Positions 1 to 7,066 of a DNA stretch of 9,174 nucleotides are shown here, piece by piece (the first letter of the stretch is position 1; each line of letters begins with the position of its first letter). The position numbers and the translations under genes are program-made. Under the pieces are notes generated by a model, which saw nothing but the letters and a program-made list of their open reading frames with translations, did not search any database and was not told where the DNA came from. Origin of the DNA: Betaproteobacteria bacterium (GTDB lineage Bacteria > Pseudomonadota > Gammaproteobacteria > Burkholderiales > SG8-39); the NCBI GenBank assembly GCA_019509895.1, contig JAEKLK010000228.1:1-9174 (forward strand), read 5' to 3'.

Positions 1-57
1 GAGGTGGATCTGATCGCCCGCTACGTCGATCGCCTGCTTTCGACGTCCGGGTCGTAG
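1..57 (+). CDS. C-terminal tail of an unidentified protein (5' end outside window)
   Basis: An open frame runs from base 1 to a TAG stop at 55-57 and encodes 18 residues, EVDLIARYVDRLLSTSGS. The amphipathic segment EVDLIARYVDRLL looks like a terminal helix, as found at the end of many globular proteins including small c-type cytochromes, but nothing specific can be recognised in so short a piece. The same strand and frame openness up to a stop, followed by about 100 bases without a convincing gene, suggest a real gene end. It could also be a chance open frame. Confidence 0.4.
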   Translation, partial: EVDLIARYVDRLLSTSGS

Positions 58-158
58 CAACGGTTACAACACCGGTAAGAATTTTTCGGCCCGGATTGTT
101 AAAAGCGGCGTTCCCGAGCGTCGACGCCACGGCACGACGGTTGCATTGCCGCGCCGCT

Positions 159-467
159 ATGCCCGTGCGCAGCCCGAAATGGCCGTTCACCGCGGCGGCC
201 ATCGAGCATTCTCCGCACGAGTGGGGCGGCGTGTATGTCCTCTGGTATGGCGAGAGCGTGCTCTACATCGGCTCCGCGCCCGACGGCGGACGCAGCATCA
301 AGGATGACCTGCTCGCCCATCTGCGAGGCGAGCACGGGCCGTGCACGCGAGCCGCTACGCACTACGGCTGGGAGCTGCACCAGAACCCGAAGCAGCGCGA
401 GCTCGAGCTCCTGGGCGAGCATGTCGAGCGGTATCGCGCGTATCCGAGGTGTAACGGACCGCGCTAG
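159..467 (+). CDS. Small GIY-YIG-like domain protein, possibly catalytically impaired
   Basis: A 102-residue protein that is essentially one GIY-YIG nuclease-type domain. The two strand motifs are visible as GVY (residues 24-26) and YIG (36-38), and the C-terminal part has REXELLXEH (80-88) with the conserved acidic residue, then a PRCN ending (96-99) like the PRYN of UvrC-type domains. I recall a family of short bacterial proteins with the same TRRATHYSWE-like centre; here it reads TRAATHYGWE (63-72). The helix that normally carries the active-site arginine reads SIKDDLL (46-52), with Asp50 where Arg is expected, so nuclease activity is doubtful. ATG at 159 is chosen because the domain begins soon after. 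The frame is open further up to TTG at 96, and neither start has a clear ribosome binding site. The gene ends 19 nt before hrpA and may share its transcript. The biological role is unknown. Confidence 0.72.
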   Translation: MPVRSPKWPFTAAAIEHSPHEWGGVYVLWYGESVLYIGSAPDGGRSIKDDLLAHLRGEHGPCTRAATHYGWELHQNPKQRELELLGEHVERYRAYPRCNGPR

Positions 468-472
468 CCAGT

Positions 473-476
473 AGGA
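473..476 (+). promoter_or_regulatory. Ribosome binding site of hrpA
   Basis: AGGA lies 10 nt before ATG 487. An in-frame TAG at 472-474 overlaps this site, so hrpA cannot start further upstream, which fixes the short N-terminus of the helicase. Confidence 0.6.
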
Positions 477-486
477 TGCGCGCCGC

Positions 487-3400
487 ATGAGCCGCATCCG
501 CTACGATCCGGCGCTGCCGATCAGCGCGCGGCGCGACGACATCCGGACAGCGTTCGAGCGCCACCCCGTCGTCATTGTCTGCGGTGAGACCGGCTCGGGC
601 AAGACGACGCAGCTGCCGAAGATGCTCCTCGAGGCGGGCGTTGCCGAGAACGGGCGTATCGGCCACACGCAGCCGCGTCGCATCGCCGCCCGCGCCGTGG
701 CCGCGCGCGTCGCCGAGGAGCTCGGCACCGAGGTGGGCGGCGTCGTCGGCAGCAAGGTGCGCTTTCACGAGCAGGTGGGCGCGCGCACCGCGATCAAGAT
801 CATGACGGACGGCATCCTGCTCGCTGAGACGCAGGCCGACCGGGACCTGCGCGAGTACGCGGCGCTCATCCTCGACGAGGCGCATGAGCGCAGCCTGAAT
901 ATCGACTTCCTGCTCGGCTACATGAAGCAGCTGGTGGTGCGCCGGCCCGCGCTGCGCGTCGTCATCACCTCCGCGACCATCGACGCCGAGCGCTTCTCGC
1001 GCCATTTCGAGAACGCGCCGGTGATCGAAGTCTCCGGGCGCCTTTTTCCGGTGGAGGTGCGCTATCGCCCGGTCGGCGGCGACGCCGAGGACACGACGCG
1101 CGACGAGGAAGAAGCGGCGCTCGCCAATGCGGTCGAGGAGCTCTGCCGCGAAGGCCCCGGCGATGTTCTGGTGTTCCTGCCCGGCGAGCGCGAGATCCGC
1201 GATGCCGCTGACACGCTGCGCCGCCATGGCATGCGCAACGTGGAGATCCTGCCGCTCTACGCACGCCTTTCGGCCGCCGAGCAGGATCGCGTGTTCAAGC
1301 CGGCGGGCGCGCGGCGCATCGTGCTCGCGACCAACGTTGCCGAGACTTCGCTTACCGTGCCGAGGATCCGCTATGTCGTGGACACGGGCGACGCGCGCGT
1401 CAAGCGCTACAGCTACCGCAACAAGGTGGAAATGCTGCGCGTCGAACCGATCTCGCAGGCGGCGGCCAAGCAGCGCGCTGGGCGCTGCGGCCGCGTCGCC
1501 AACGGTATCTGCATCCGCCTGTACTCGGAAGAGGACTTCGAGAAACGGCCGCCGTTCACCGACCCGGAGGTGCTGCGCTCGTCGCTCGCGTCGGTCATCC
1601 TGCGCGCCAAGAGCCTGGGGCTCGGCGAGGTGGCCGACTTTCCGTTCCTCGATCCGCCGCCACCGCGCGCCATCGCCGACGGTTATGCGCTGTTACATGA
1701 GCTCGGCGCGGTCGACGAGCAGAACGAGCTCACCGCGGTGGGCAACGAGCTCGCGCGGCTGCCGCTGGACCCGCGCGTCGGGCGCATGCTGATTGCAGCG
1801 CGCGCGGAGCGCTGCGTGGCGCAGGCGCGCATCATCGCTGCGGCGCTTTCCGTGCAGGATCCGCGCGAGCGCCCGCTCGACAAGGCACAGGCCGCCGACG
1901 AGCGCCACGCACGCTTCGCGCATGAACGCTCGGATTTCCTCTCGCTCCTCAAGCTGGCCGCCCTCTTCGAAAACAAGATGGAGAAGGCGTGCCGAGAGAA
2001 CTTCCTGTCGGTGCCGCGTATGCGCGAATGGCGCGACGTGGCCGCGCAGCTCGAGCGCACGCTGCGCGAGCTCGGCTGGGAGGAGACCTCGCTGAACGCA
2101 GACACCACGGAGGGCTACCGGGCGATTCATCGCGCGCTCACCGCAGGTTTGCTCGGCAACATCGGCATGCGTAACGAGCCGGAGGGAAGCTACAGCGGAG
2201 CGCGCGGCATCACGTTCTGGGTGCATCCGGGTTCGAGCGTGAAGAAGCCGGGCCGCTGGGCCGCTGCGGCCGAACTCGTCGAAACGACGCGGCTCTTCGC
2301 GCGCACGGTGGCGGCGATCGAGCCGCGCTGGCTGGAGGAGATCGGCGCTCACCTGATCAGGCGCGAGCAGTACGAGCCGCAATGGGATGCACGCCGCGGC
2401 GAGGTGGTGGCGCTCGAGCGCGGCACGCTCTATGGCTTGCCGGTTTATGTCAACCGCCGCGTGCCCTACGGGCCAATCGACCCCAAGGCAGCGCACGAGA
2501 TCTTTATCCGATCAGCGCTGGTGCAGGGGGAGCTCGAGACGCGCGCGCCATTTCTCGCGCACAACCGGCGGCTGGTCGCCGAGATCGAGCGCCTTGAGCA
2601 CAAGGCGCGGCGGCCCGACATCCTGGTCGACGAAGAGCTGATTCATGCGTTCTACGAAGCGCGCGTGCCGCCGCACATCTACAACGCGGCCGCCTTCGAG
2701 CAATGGCGCGTCGGGGCCGAGCGCGACAACAAGCGGCTGCTCCATCTCGCGCGCGAGGACCTGATGCGGCATGCGGCGGCGGGCATCACCACGGACACCT
2801 TTCCGCCGCAGCTGGACATCGGGGCCAATCGCTTCGCGCTCGAGTACCATTTCGAGCCCGGATCGCCCCGCGACGGTGTGACCATGACGGTGCCGCTTGC
2901 GCTGCTCAACCAGGTGCCGGTGCACCGCAGCGAGTGGCTGGTGCCCGGGTTGCTCAAGGAGAAGGTGCGCACCCTCGCGAAGAGCCTGCCGCAGCGGATG
3001 CGCCACAAGCTCGGCGCGCTCGACGATTTCGCCGCTACGTTCGCGGGAAGCACGCAGCCTTCGGATACGCCCCTCGCCACCGCCATCGCGCGTCACATAC
3101 GCGCAGAGCACAACCTCGAGCTGCCCACCGATGCGATGCGCCCCGATGCAGTGCCGCCGCACCTGCGAATGAACTTCCGCGTAGTCGATGACCAAGGTCG
3201 CCAGCGCGCCATGGGCCGCGATCTCGCCGCGCTCAAGCGCCAGCTCGGCGAGGAAACGAAGGAGCTGCTGCAGGAAGTGGCGCCGGTGGAGGAGGGCGAG
3301 CGCTACAGCGGCTGGACGATGGGCGAGCTGCCCGAGATCATGGAAATCCGGCGCGGGGCGCGCACGCTGGTCGGCTATCCGGCGCTGGTCGATGCAGGCG

Positions 3401-4122
3401 ATGCGGTCACCCTGCAGGTCTTCGAGTCGCCGGAAAAGGCGCGCGACGCGCACGCCCACGGCGTGCGGCGGCTGCTGGCGATCGCCTTTCGCGACCGCAT
3501 CCGCGACCTCGAGCGCGCGCTCGCGAAGGAGATGACCCTGGCAGCGCTCAAGGAGGACGTGCTCCGCGCGGCGCTCGACCGCACCTTTCTGGCCGACTCG
3601 CTGCCGATGACACAGAGCGAGTTCGCGCGCCGCGTGGACGCGGGCCGCAGCCGCTTCACGCTCATCGCGCAGGAGATCGCTCGCCTCGCCAAAACGATCC
3701 TGGCCGAGCGGCAGGCGCTGGAAAAAAGGCTCGCCGCTGCCGAGCGCGGCTTCCAACCGGTAGCAGCCGACATCCGGGCGCAGCTCGCACGGCTGCTGGC
3801 GCCGGGCTGGCTGTCGCGCACGCCGTGGGAGCGCCTGCAACATGTGCCGCGCTATCTGAAGGCGGCGGCGCTGCGCCTGGAGAAGCTACGCGCCGACCCG
3901 CAGCGCGACCAGCGCCTGGCGGCCGAGCTCGGCATGCTCGAGCAGCCGTTTCGGCGTGAGGTGAGCGCGCGACTGCGCAACGACGCTGCGGGCGCCGAGC
4001 TCGAGCAGTTCGGCTGGCTGCTCGAGGAGCTGCGCGTCTCGCTGTTCGCGCAGGAGCTACGAACGCCGGTGCCGGTGTCGGTAAAGCGCCTGGCGAAGTT
4101 ATGGCAGAGCCTGCGCCGATGA
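487..4122 (+). CDS. hrpA: ATP-dependent RNA helicase HrpA (DEAH box)
   Basis: A 1211-residue DEAH-family helicase, complete and unbroken. HrpA is a cytoplasmic 3'-5' RNA helicase linked in E. coli to mRNA processing and to rescue of stalled ribosomes. Helicase motifs in order: Walker A GETGSGKT (33-40), TQPRR motif Ia (61-65), TDG motif Ib (107-109), DEAH (130-133), SAT motif III (162-164), NVAETS motif V (from 283) and QRAGRCGR motif VI (329-336). Then come an HA2-like helical region (about 405-500), an OB-fold region (about 555-625) and the long DUF3418-type C-terminal region (about 630-1200) that marks HrpA rather than HrpB or eukaryotic Prp-type relatives. The Walker A lies only 33 residues in, so the protein lacks the longer N-terminal extension of E. 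coli HrpA (about 1300 residues, from memory). The start is bounded by an in-frame stop at 472-474 and preceded by AGGA. The stop overlaps the next gene (ATGA). Confidence 0.97.
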   Translation: MSRIRYDPALPISARRDDIRTAFERHPVVIVCGETGSGKTTQLPKMLLEAGVAENGRIGHTQPRRIAARAVAARVAEELGTEVGGVVGSKVRFHEQVGARTAIKIMTDGILLAETQADRDLREYAALILDEAHERSLNIDFLLGYMKQLVVRRPALRVVITSATIDAERFSRHFENAPVIEVSGRLFPVEVRYRPVGGDAEDTTRDEEEAALANAVEELCREGPGDVLVFLPGEREIRDAADTLRRHGMRNVEILPLYARLSAAEQDRVFKPAGARRIVLATNVAETSLTVPRIRYVVDTGDARVKRYSYRNKVEMLRVEPISQAAAKQRAGRCGRVANGICIRLYSEEDFEKRPPFTDPEVLRSSLASVILRAKSLGLGEVADFPFLDPPPPRAIADGYALLHELGAVDEQNELTAVGNELARLPLDPRVGRMLIAARAERCVAQARIIAAALSVQDPRERPLDKAQAADERHARFAHERSDFLSLLKLAALFENKMEKACRENFLSVPRMREWRDVAAQLERTLRELGWEETSLNADTTEGYRAIHRALTAGLLGNIGMRNEPEGSYSGARGITFWVHPGSSVKKPGRWAAAAELVETTRLFARTVAAIEPRWLEEIGAHLIRREQYEPQWDARRGEVVALERGTLYGLPVYVNRRVPYGPIDPKAAHEIFIRSALVQGELETRAPFLAHNRRLVAEIERLEHKARRPDILVDEELIHAFYEARVPPHIYNAAAFEQWRVGAERDNKRLLHLAREDLMRHAAAGITTDTFPPQLDIGANRFALEYHFEPGSPRDGVTMTVPLALLNQVPVHRSEWLVPGLLKEKVRTLAKSLPQRMRHKLGALDDFAATFAGSTQPSDTPLATAIARHIRAEHNLELPTDAMRPDAVPPHLRMNFRVVDDQGRQRAMGRDLAALKRQLGEETKELLQEVAPVEEGERYSGWTMGELPEIMEIRRGARTLVGYPALVDAGDAVTLQVFESPEKARDAHAHGVRRLLAIAFRDRIRDLERALAKEMTLAALKEDVLRAALDRTFLADSLPMTQSEFARRVDAGRSRFTLIAQEIARLAKTILAERQALEKRLAAAERGFQPVAADIRAQLARLLAPGWLSRTPWERLQHVPRYLKAAALRLEKLRADPQRDQRLAAELGMLEQPFRREVSARLRNDAAGAELEQFGWLLEELRVSLFAQELRTPVPVSVKRLAKLWQSLRR

Positions 4123-4859
4123 GCGTCGCGCGCTCGCTGCTCTACGCGGCTGCCAACCTGCTTCACCCGCGCATGCTTTGGCTCATGGTCTGGCCGATGC
4201 TGGTGGCGCTCGCCCTGTGGGGCAGCGTGGCGCTCGTGGCCTGGGGCACCTTCGCCGTGCGGCTGGCGGTCTGGCTGCAGCAGGCGCTCGACTACGCGCT
4301 TTCCTGGTCGCACGTCGATTTCGCAACCGCCGCGCTAGTCGCCGCCAATGTGCTGCTCTTCATCGCCTTCGTGCCGCTCGTCTATCTGACGGCGCTCTTC
4401 ATCCTGAGCGTCTTCGGCATGCAGAAGATGGTCGGCTACGTCGCGAGCCGTTCCTATCCGCAGCTCGAGCGGCGCCGCGGCGGCGGCATTGCCGGCACCG
4501 GCTGGAACGGGCTCGCTGCGTTTGCCGGCATGCTCGGGCTCGCGGTCGTCAGCATCCCGCTGTGGCTCCTGCCGCCGCTATGGCCGATCATCCCGCTCGT
4601 CATCCTCGGCTGGGTGAATCAGCGTCTCCTACGCTATGACGCGCTCGCGGAGCACGCCGACGCCGAGGAGATGCGGCGGCTCTTTCGCCGGCACCGTGGC
4701 ACGCTCTACCTTCTCGGGCTGCTGCTCGCGCTCGCGGCGTATATCCCGATCGTCGGCTTTTTCGCGCCCGTGCTCTTCGGGCTGGCCTTCATCCACTACC
4801 TGCTTGGCGCGCTCGCCGCCGAACGCGCGGCGCATAACGGGGCCCTATCGCCCATATGA
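4119..4859 (+). CDS. EI24/CysZ-family integral membrane protein
   Basis: A hydrophobic protein of 246 residues in the EI24 domain family, which includes the sulfate permease CysZ; betaproteobacterial members have no established substrate. I see four long hydrophobic stretches, at about residues 20-44, 71-99, 133-169 and 196-234. The last two are long enough to be hairpins or re-entrant pairs broken by prolines (PLWLLPPLWPIIP; YIPIVGFFAPVLFG). They are separated by basic and charged loops such as YPQLERRRGGG and DAEEMRRLFRRHRG, which would be cytoplasmic. ATG 4119 is preferred because it forms an ATGA overlap with the hrpA stop, typical of translational coupling. A start at 4101, six residues earlier and 22 nt inside hrpA, is also possible. 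It should be an inner-membrane protein; a transport role is inferred only from the family. Confidence 0.85.
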   Translation: MSVARSLLYAAANLLHPRMLWLMVWPMLVALALWGSVALVAWGTFAVRLAVWLQQALDYALSWSHVDFATAALVAANVLLFIAFVPLVYLTALFILSVFGMQKMVGYVASRSYPQLERRRGGGIAGTGWNGLAAFAGMLGLAVVSIPLWLLPPLWPIIPLVILGWVNQRLLRYDALAEHADAEEMRRLFRRHRGTLYLLGLLLALAAYIPIVGFFAPVLFGLAFIHYLLGALAAERAAHNGALSPI

Positions 4860-4919
4860 AGAGAAATCATTGGGCGGCGGGAACGTCACTCGCTACGCTC
4901 GGTCATTCTTCTTTTGGAC

Positions 4920-4923
4920 GGAG
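4920..4923 (+). promoter_or_regulatory. Ribosome binding site that decides the start of the peroxiredoxin-glutaredoxin gene
   Basis: GGAG sits 5 nt before ATG 4929. The frame is open up to TTG 4914, but that codon lies upstream of this site and has no site of its own, so ATG 4929 is the likely start. Confidence 0.65.
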
Positions 4924-4928
4924 CGACG

Positions 4929-5666
4929 ATGTTCGAGAACCGCGAGGGACAGCGAGTCCCGCAAGTTACATTCCGGGCGCGAAACGAGAGCGACTGGAAG
5001 CCGATCACCACCGACGAGATCTTCAAGGGCAAGACGGTCGTGGTCTTTTCCCTGCCGGGCGCCTTCACGCCCACCTGCTCATCGACGCACGTGCCGCGCT
5101 ACAACGAGCTCGCGCCGGCGTTCTTCGCCAGCGGCGTCGAGCGCATCGTCTGCATCTCGGTGAATGACGCGTTCGTGATGAACGAATGGGCACGTACGCA
5201 GGAGTGCGGCAACATCCTCATGCTGCCGGATGGCAACGGCGAATTCACCCAGAAGATGGGCATGCTGGTGGACAAGGCCGACCTCGGCTTCGGCAAGCGC
5301 TCATGGCGCTATTCGATGCTGGTGAAGGATGGCGTCATCGAGAAGATGTTCATCGAACCCGAGAAGCCGGGGGACCCGTTCGAGGTTTCGGACGCCGATA
5401 CGATGCTCGACTATATCAACCCGAAGGCGAAGAAGCCTGACCAAGTGGCGGTCCTCACGCGCGAGGGCTGCGGCTTTTGCGCCAAGGCGAAGAAGCTGCT
5501 GAAGGACCTCGGTTACCAGTACAGCGAGGTGGTGCTCAACCACAGCGACCGCTCGCGGGTCGTCGGCGCGATCACCGGCCGCGGCACCGTGCCGCAGGTG
5601 TTCATCAACGGCAAACACATCGGCGGGCTCGAAGAGCTCGAGCGCTGGGCGCAGAAGGCGGCCTAG
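4929..5666 (+). CDS. Peroxiredoxin-5/glutaredoxin fusion (hybrid peroxiredoxin)
   Basis: A 245-residue two-domain thiol peroxidase. Residues 1 to about 165 are a Prx5-type peroxiredoxin with the PGAFTPTCS motif; Cys50 is the peroxidatic cysteine, and the catalytic Arg lies in RSWRYS (Arg127). Residues about 172-245 are a glutaredoxin with a CGFC active site (181-184), the TVPQVF loop with the cis-proline (220-225) and the GG that follows (232-233), which bind glutathione. In characterised hybrids such as that of Haemophilus influenzae, the glutaredoxin domain reduces the peroxiredoxin domain with glutathione, so one polypeptide removes hydroperoxides. Length matches the family. It should be cytoplasmic; no signal peptide is visible. 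The gene lies 69 nt after the EI24 gene, room for its own promoter, but only a poor candidate (TTGGGC at 4870, TACGCT at 4894) can be seen. It ends 9 nt before the next gene. Confidence 0.95.
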   Translation: MFENREGQRVPQVTFRARNESDWKPITTDEIFKGKTVVVFSLPGAFTPTCSSTHVPRYNELAPAFFASGVERIVCISVNDAFVMNEWARTQECGNILMLPDGNGEFTQKMGMLVDKADLGFGKRSWRYSMLVKDGVIEKMFIEPEKPGDPFEVSDADTMLDYINPKAKKPDQVAVLTREGCGFCAKAKKLLKDLGYQYSEVVLNHSDRSRVVGAITGRGTVPQVFINGKHIGGLEELERWAQKAA

Positions 5667-5675
5667 AATCGCCCC

Positions 5676-6416
5676 GTGTTCGGGGCCTACATCATCGGCG
5701 ACGAGCTGCTGGTCGGGAAGCGCGAGGACAAGCATCTCGGTTTTCTGATCGGCGCGCTCGCGCGCCGCGGGCTGCGCCTAGCTTGGGCGCACTATCTCGG
5801 TGACGACCCGGCACGCCTGACGGAAGCGCTGCGGCGAAGCTTGGCCTCGAGCGATGTGGTATTCAGCTTCGGCGGCATCGGCGCGACACCCGACGATCAC
5901 ACGCGCCAGTGCGCCGCCGCGGCGCTCGGTGTGCCGCTCGAACTGCATCCGGAGGCCGAGCGCGAAATCCGCGGCCGCTTCGCCGGGGGCGAAGCGACGC
6001 CGCAACGGCTCGCCATGGGCGAATTTCCACGCGGCGCGGCCGTCATTCCGAATCCCGTAAATCGCATTCCGGGCTTCTCTATCGCCGAGCATCACTTCGT
6101 CCCTGGCTTCCCACAGATGGCGTGGCCCATGGCCGAGTGGGTGCTCGACACTCGCTACCGCGCGCTGTTCGACCGGCAGCGCTGGGCCGAGGACTCGATC
6201 CTCGTCTACCAGGCGGGCGAAAGTCAGCTGATCCCGGCCATGCAGGCAGTGGAGCGTGAGTTCAACGGCGTGAAAGTGTTCAGCCTGCCGTCCATGGGTC
6301 CGAACGGCTCGCGCATTCATGTGGAGCTCGGGGTGCGCGGCGATCCGACGCAGGTGGCGCCGGCCATGGACCGCCTGCGGCGGGAAGTCGCGGCCGCCGG
6401 GTTCCCCTACAAATAA
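5676..6416 (+). CDS. MoCF/CinA-N domain protein (competence/damage-inducible protein A-like, molybdopterin-binding fold)
   Basis: A 246-residue protein whose first 170 or so residues form a MoaB/MogA/CinA-N type domain. Visible motifs are the N-terminal strand with GDELLVGKREDKH (8-20) and the ligand-loop GGIGATPDDHT (66-76), close to the canonical GG(L/I)GxTxDD. It lacks the C-terminal nicotinamide-nucleotide amidase domain of full-length CinA (about 400 residues). The domain is related to molybdopterin-binding proteins and, in CinA, to ADP-ribose pyrophosphatase activity; which applies here cannot be read from the sequence. Translation probably starts at GTG 5676, because the homologous N-terminus begins there and only 9 nt separate it from the preceding stop. 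No strong ribosome binding site is visible, so coupling to the upstream gene is likely. A terminator follows directly after the stop. Confidence 0.88.
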   Translation: MFGAYIIGDELLVGKREDKHLGFLIGALARRGLRLAWAHYLGDDPARLTEALRRSLASSDVVFSFGGIGATPDDHTRQCAAAALGVPLELHPEAEREIRGRFAGGEATPQRLAMGEFPRGAAVIPNPVNRIPGFSIAEHHFVPGFPQMAWPMAEWVLDTRYRALFDRQRWAEDSILVYQAGESQLIPAMQAVEREFNGVKVFSLPSMGPNGSRIHVELGVRGDPTQVAPAMDRLRREVAAAGFPYK

Positions 6417-6441
6417 AAAGCCCGGGCAGAACCCGGGCTTT
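6417..6441. terminator. Bidirectional intrinsic terminator between convergent genes
   Basis: A perfect 10-bp stem (AAAGCCCGGG at 6417-6426, CCCGGGCTTT at 6432-6441) encloses a 5-nt loop. On the - strand the stem runs on into TTTTTATTT, a good U-tract for ending the phasin transcript 30 nt after its stop. On the + strand only the TTT of the stem itself provides uridines, so it is weaker for the MoCF/CinA-like gene whose stop abuts it. Confidence 0.9.
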
Positions 6442-6470
6442 GCATCAGCGCCTCGTCTTGTTGATCGCTC

Positions 6471-7013
6471 TTAGGCGACCTTTTTTGCCTTCGCGAGGCC
6501 CTTGACGGTCTCGGTGGCGGCGGCAACGTTCGCCTCGGCGATCTCGGTCGCCTGCTTCGCGACCTTGTTCATGTTGTCGTAGGCCGAGTTCGCGGCCGCG
6601 AGCATCGACTTCACCGCGGCAACCGCGACGTCCGAGCCGGCTGGCGCGTTTTTCGACACCTTGTCGAGCAGGCTGACGAAATTCTCGTTCCACTCGGCGA
6701 CGCGGCGCTCGCCCACGCGCGTGAGTTCAGCGTTCGCTTCGGTTGCCACTTCGTAAAGGCTCTTCGAGTAGCCGATAGCCTTTTCGATCGCCGGCTGGGC
6801 GAACGAATTCTGCAGCGTCACGAACTCCTGCACATCCTTCGCGCCGAGCAGCGCGCGGGTGTTGGCCATCGAGTCTTCGAAGACGCTCTTGACCGCGCCT
6901 GCGTTGATGTTCGCCAGCTTCTCGAACGCGGCGAACTGGGCATTCGCCACGGCGAGGAGCGCTTCTACGGTGGCCTTTTGGGCCGCTTGAATCTGCTCTG
7001 GGGTCACGTACAT
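6471..7013 (-). CDS. phaP: PhaP-type phasin, PHA granule-associated protein
   Basis: A 180-residue, helix-rich, Ala-rich protein of the short phasin family typical of Betaproteobacteria. It starts MYVTPEQIQAAQKATVEAL and carries the recognisable FEKLANINAGAVKS segment (about 30-43), then AKDVQEF...QPAIEKAIGYSKSLYEVA (about 58-91), heptad-like helices in the middle, and a Lys-rich end (AKAKKVA). Phasins coat cytoplasmic polyhydroxyalkanoate granules, set their number and size and keep other proteins off the surface; they have no active site. Start ATG at 7013 has a perfect AGGAG 6 nt upstream, as expected for an abundant protein. The gene stands alone, facing the left-hand gene run, with which it shares a terminator. 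Its promoter region has a 14-bp palindrome and a PhaR-like box, suggesting repression lifted when PHA is present. No other pha gene lies in the window. Confidence 0.95.
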   Translation of the reverse strand: MYVTPEQIQAAQKATVEALLAVANAQFAAFEKLANINAGAVKSVFEDSMANTRALLGAKDVQEFVTLQNSFAQPAIEKAIGYSKSLYEVATEANAELTRVGERRVAEWNENFVSLLDKVSKNAPAGSDVAVAAVKSMLAAANSAYDNMNKVAKQATEIAEANVAAATETVKGLAKAKKVA

Positions 7014-7019
7014 TTGTAG

Positions 7020-7024
7020 CTCCT
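7020..7024 (-). promoter_or_regulatory. Strong Shine-Dalgarno site of the phasin gene
   Basis: AGGAG on the - strand, 6 nt before ATG 7013. It is the best ribosome binding site in the window and confirms the phasin start. Confidence 0.85.
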
Positions 7025-7048
7025 GTCGAGGGTCCTGCGAGCCAATTT

Positions 7049-7059
7049 GTGCATCGCAG
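7049..7059 (-). promoter_or_regulatory. PhaR-like box (CTGC-N3-GCAC) at the predicted phasin transcription start
   Basis: On the - strand the sequence reads CTGC-GAT-GCAC. It matches 7 of the 8 fixed bases of CTGC-N3-GCAG, the site I recall for the PHA-responsive repressor PhaR in Paracoccus and Rhodobacter. It lies directly at or after the predicted transcription start (about 7060), where a bound repressor would block transcription of the phasin gene. An 8-base motif in GC-rich DNA can occur by chance, and no PhaR gene lies in the window to support it. Confidence 0.4.
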
Positions 7060-7066
7060 CAATGCC

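Noticed and set aside
96..158. N-terminal extension of the GIY-YIG protein from TTG 96
   Set aside because: The extra 21 residues have no ribosome binding site and no domain content; ATG 159 starts just before the conserved domain. The longer form cannot be fully excluded.
355..1227. A 290-codon - strand open frame across the GIY-YIG gene and the start of hrpA
   Set aside because: It crosses two genes on the other strand, has a shadow-like composition and matches no recognisable domain.
1693..2496. A 267-codon - strand open frame inside hrpA
   Set aside because: It is an antisense shadow of the HA2 and OB-fold region, without motifs or a start context.
2512..3843. A 443-codon open frame on the - strand inside hrpA
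   Set aside because: It lies entirely opposite the DUF3418 part of a clearly real gene. Its His/Arg/Ala/Leu-rich composition is what GC-rich codons give when read antisense, and no family motif is visible.
4887..4907. The string CACTCGCTACGCTCGGTCATT before the peroxiredoxin gene, considered as a repeat element or operator
   Set aside because: It has mirror rather than inverted symmetry (CTCGC/CGCTC), occurs once in the window and cannot be assigned to a known repeat.
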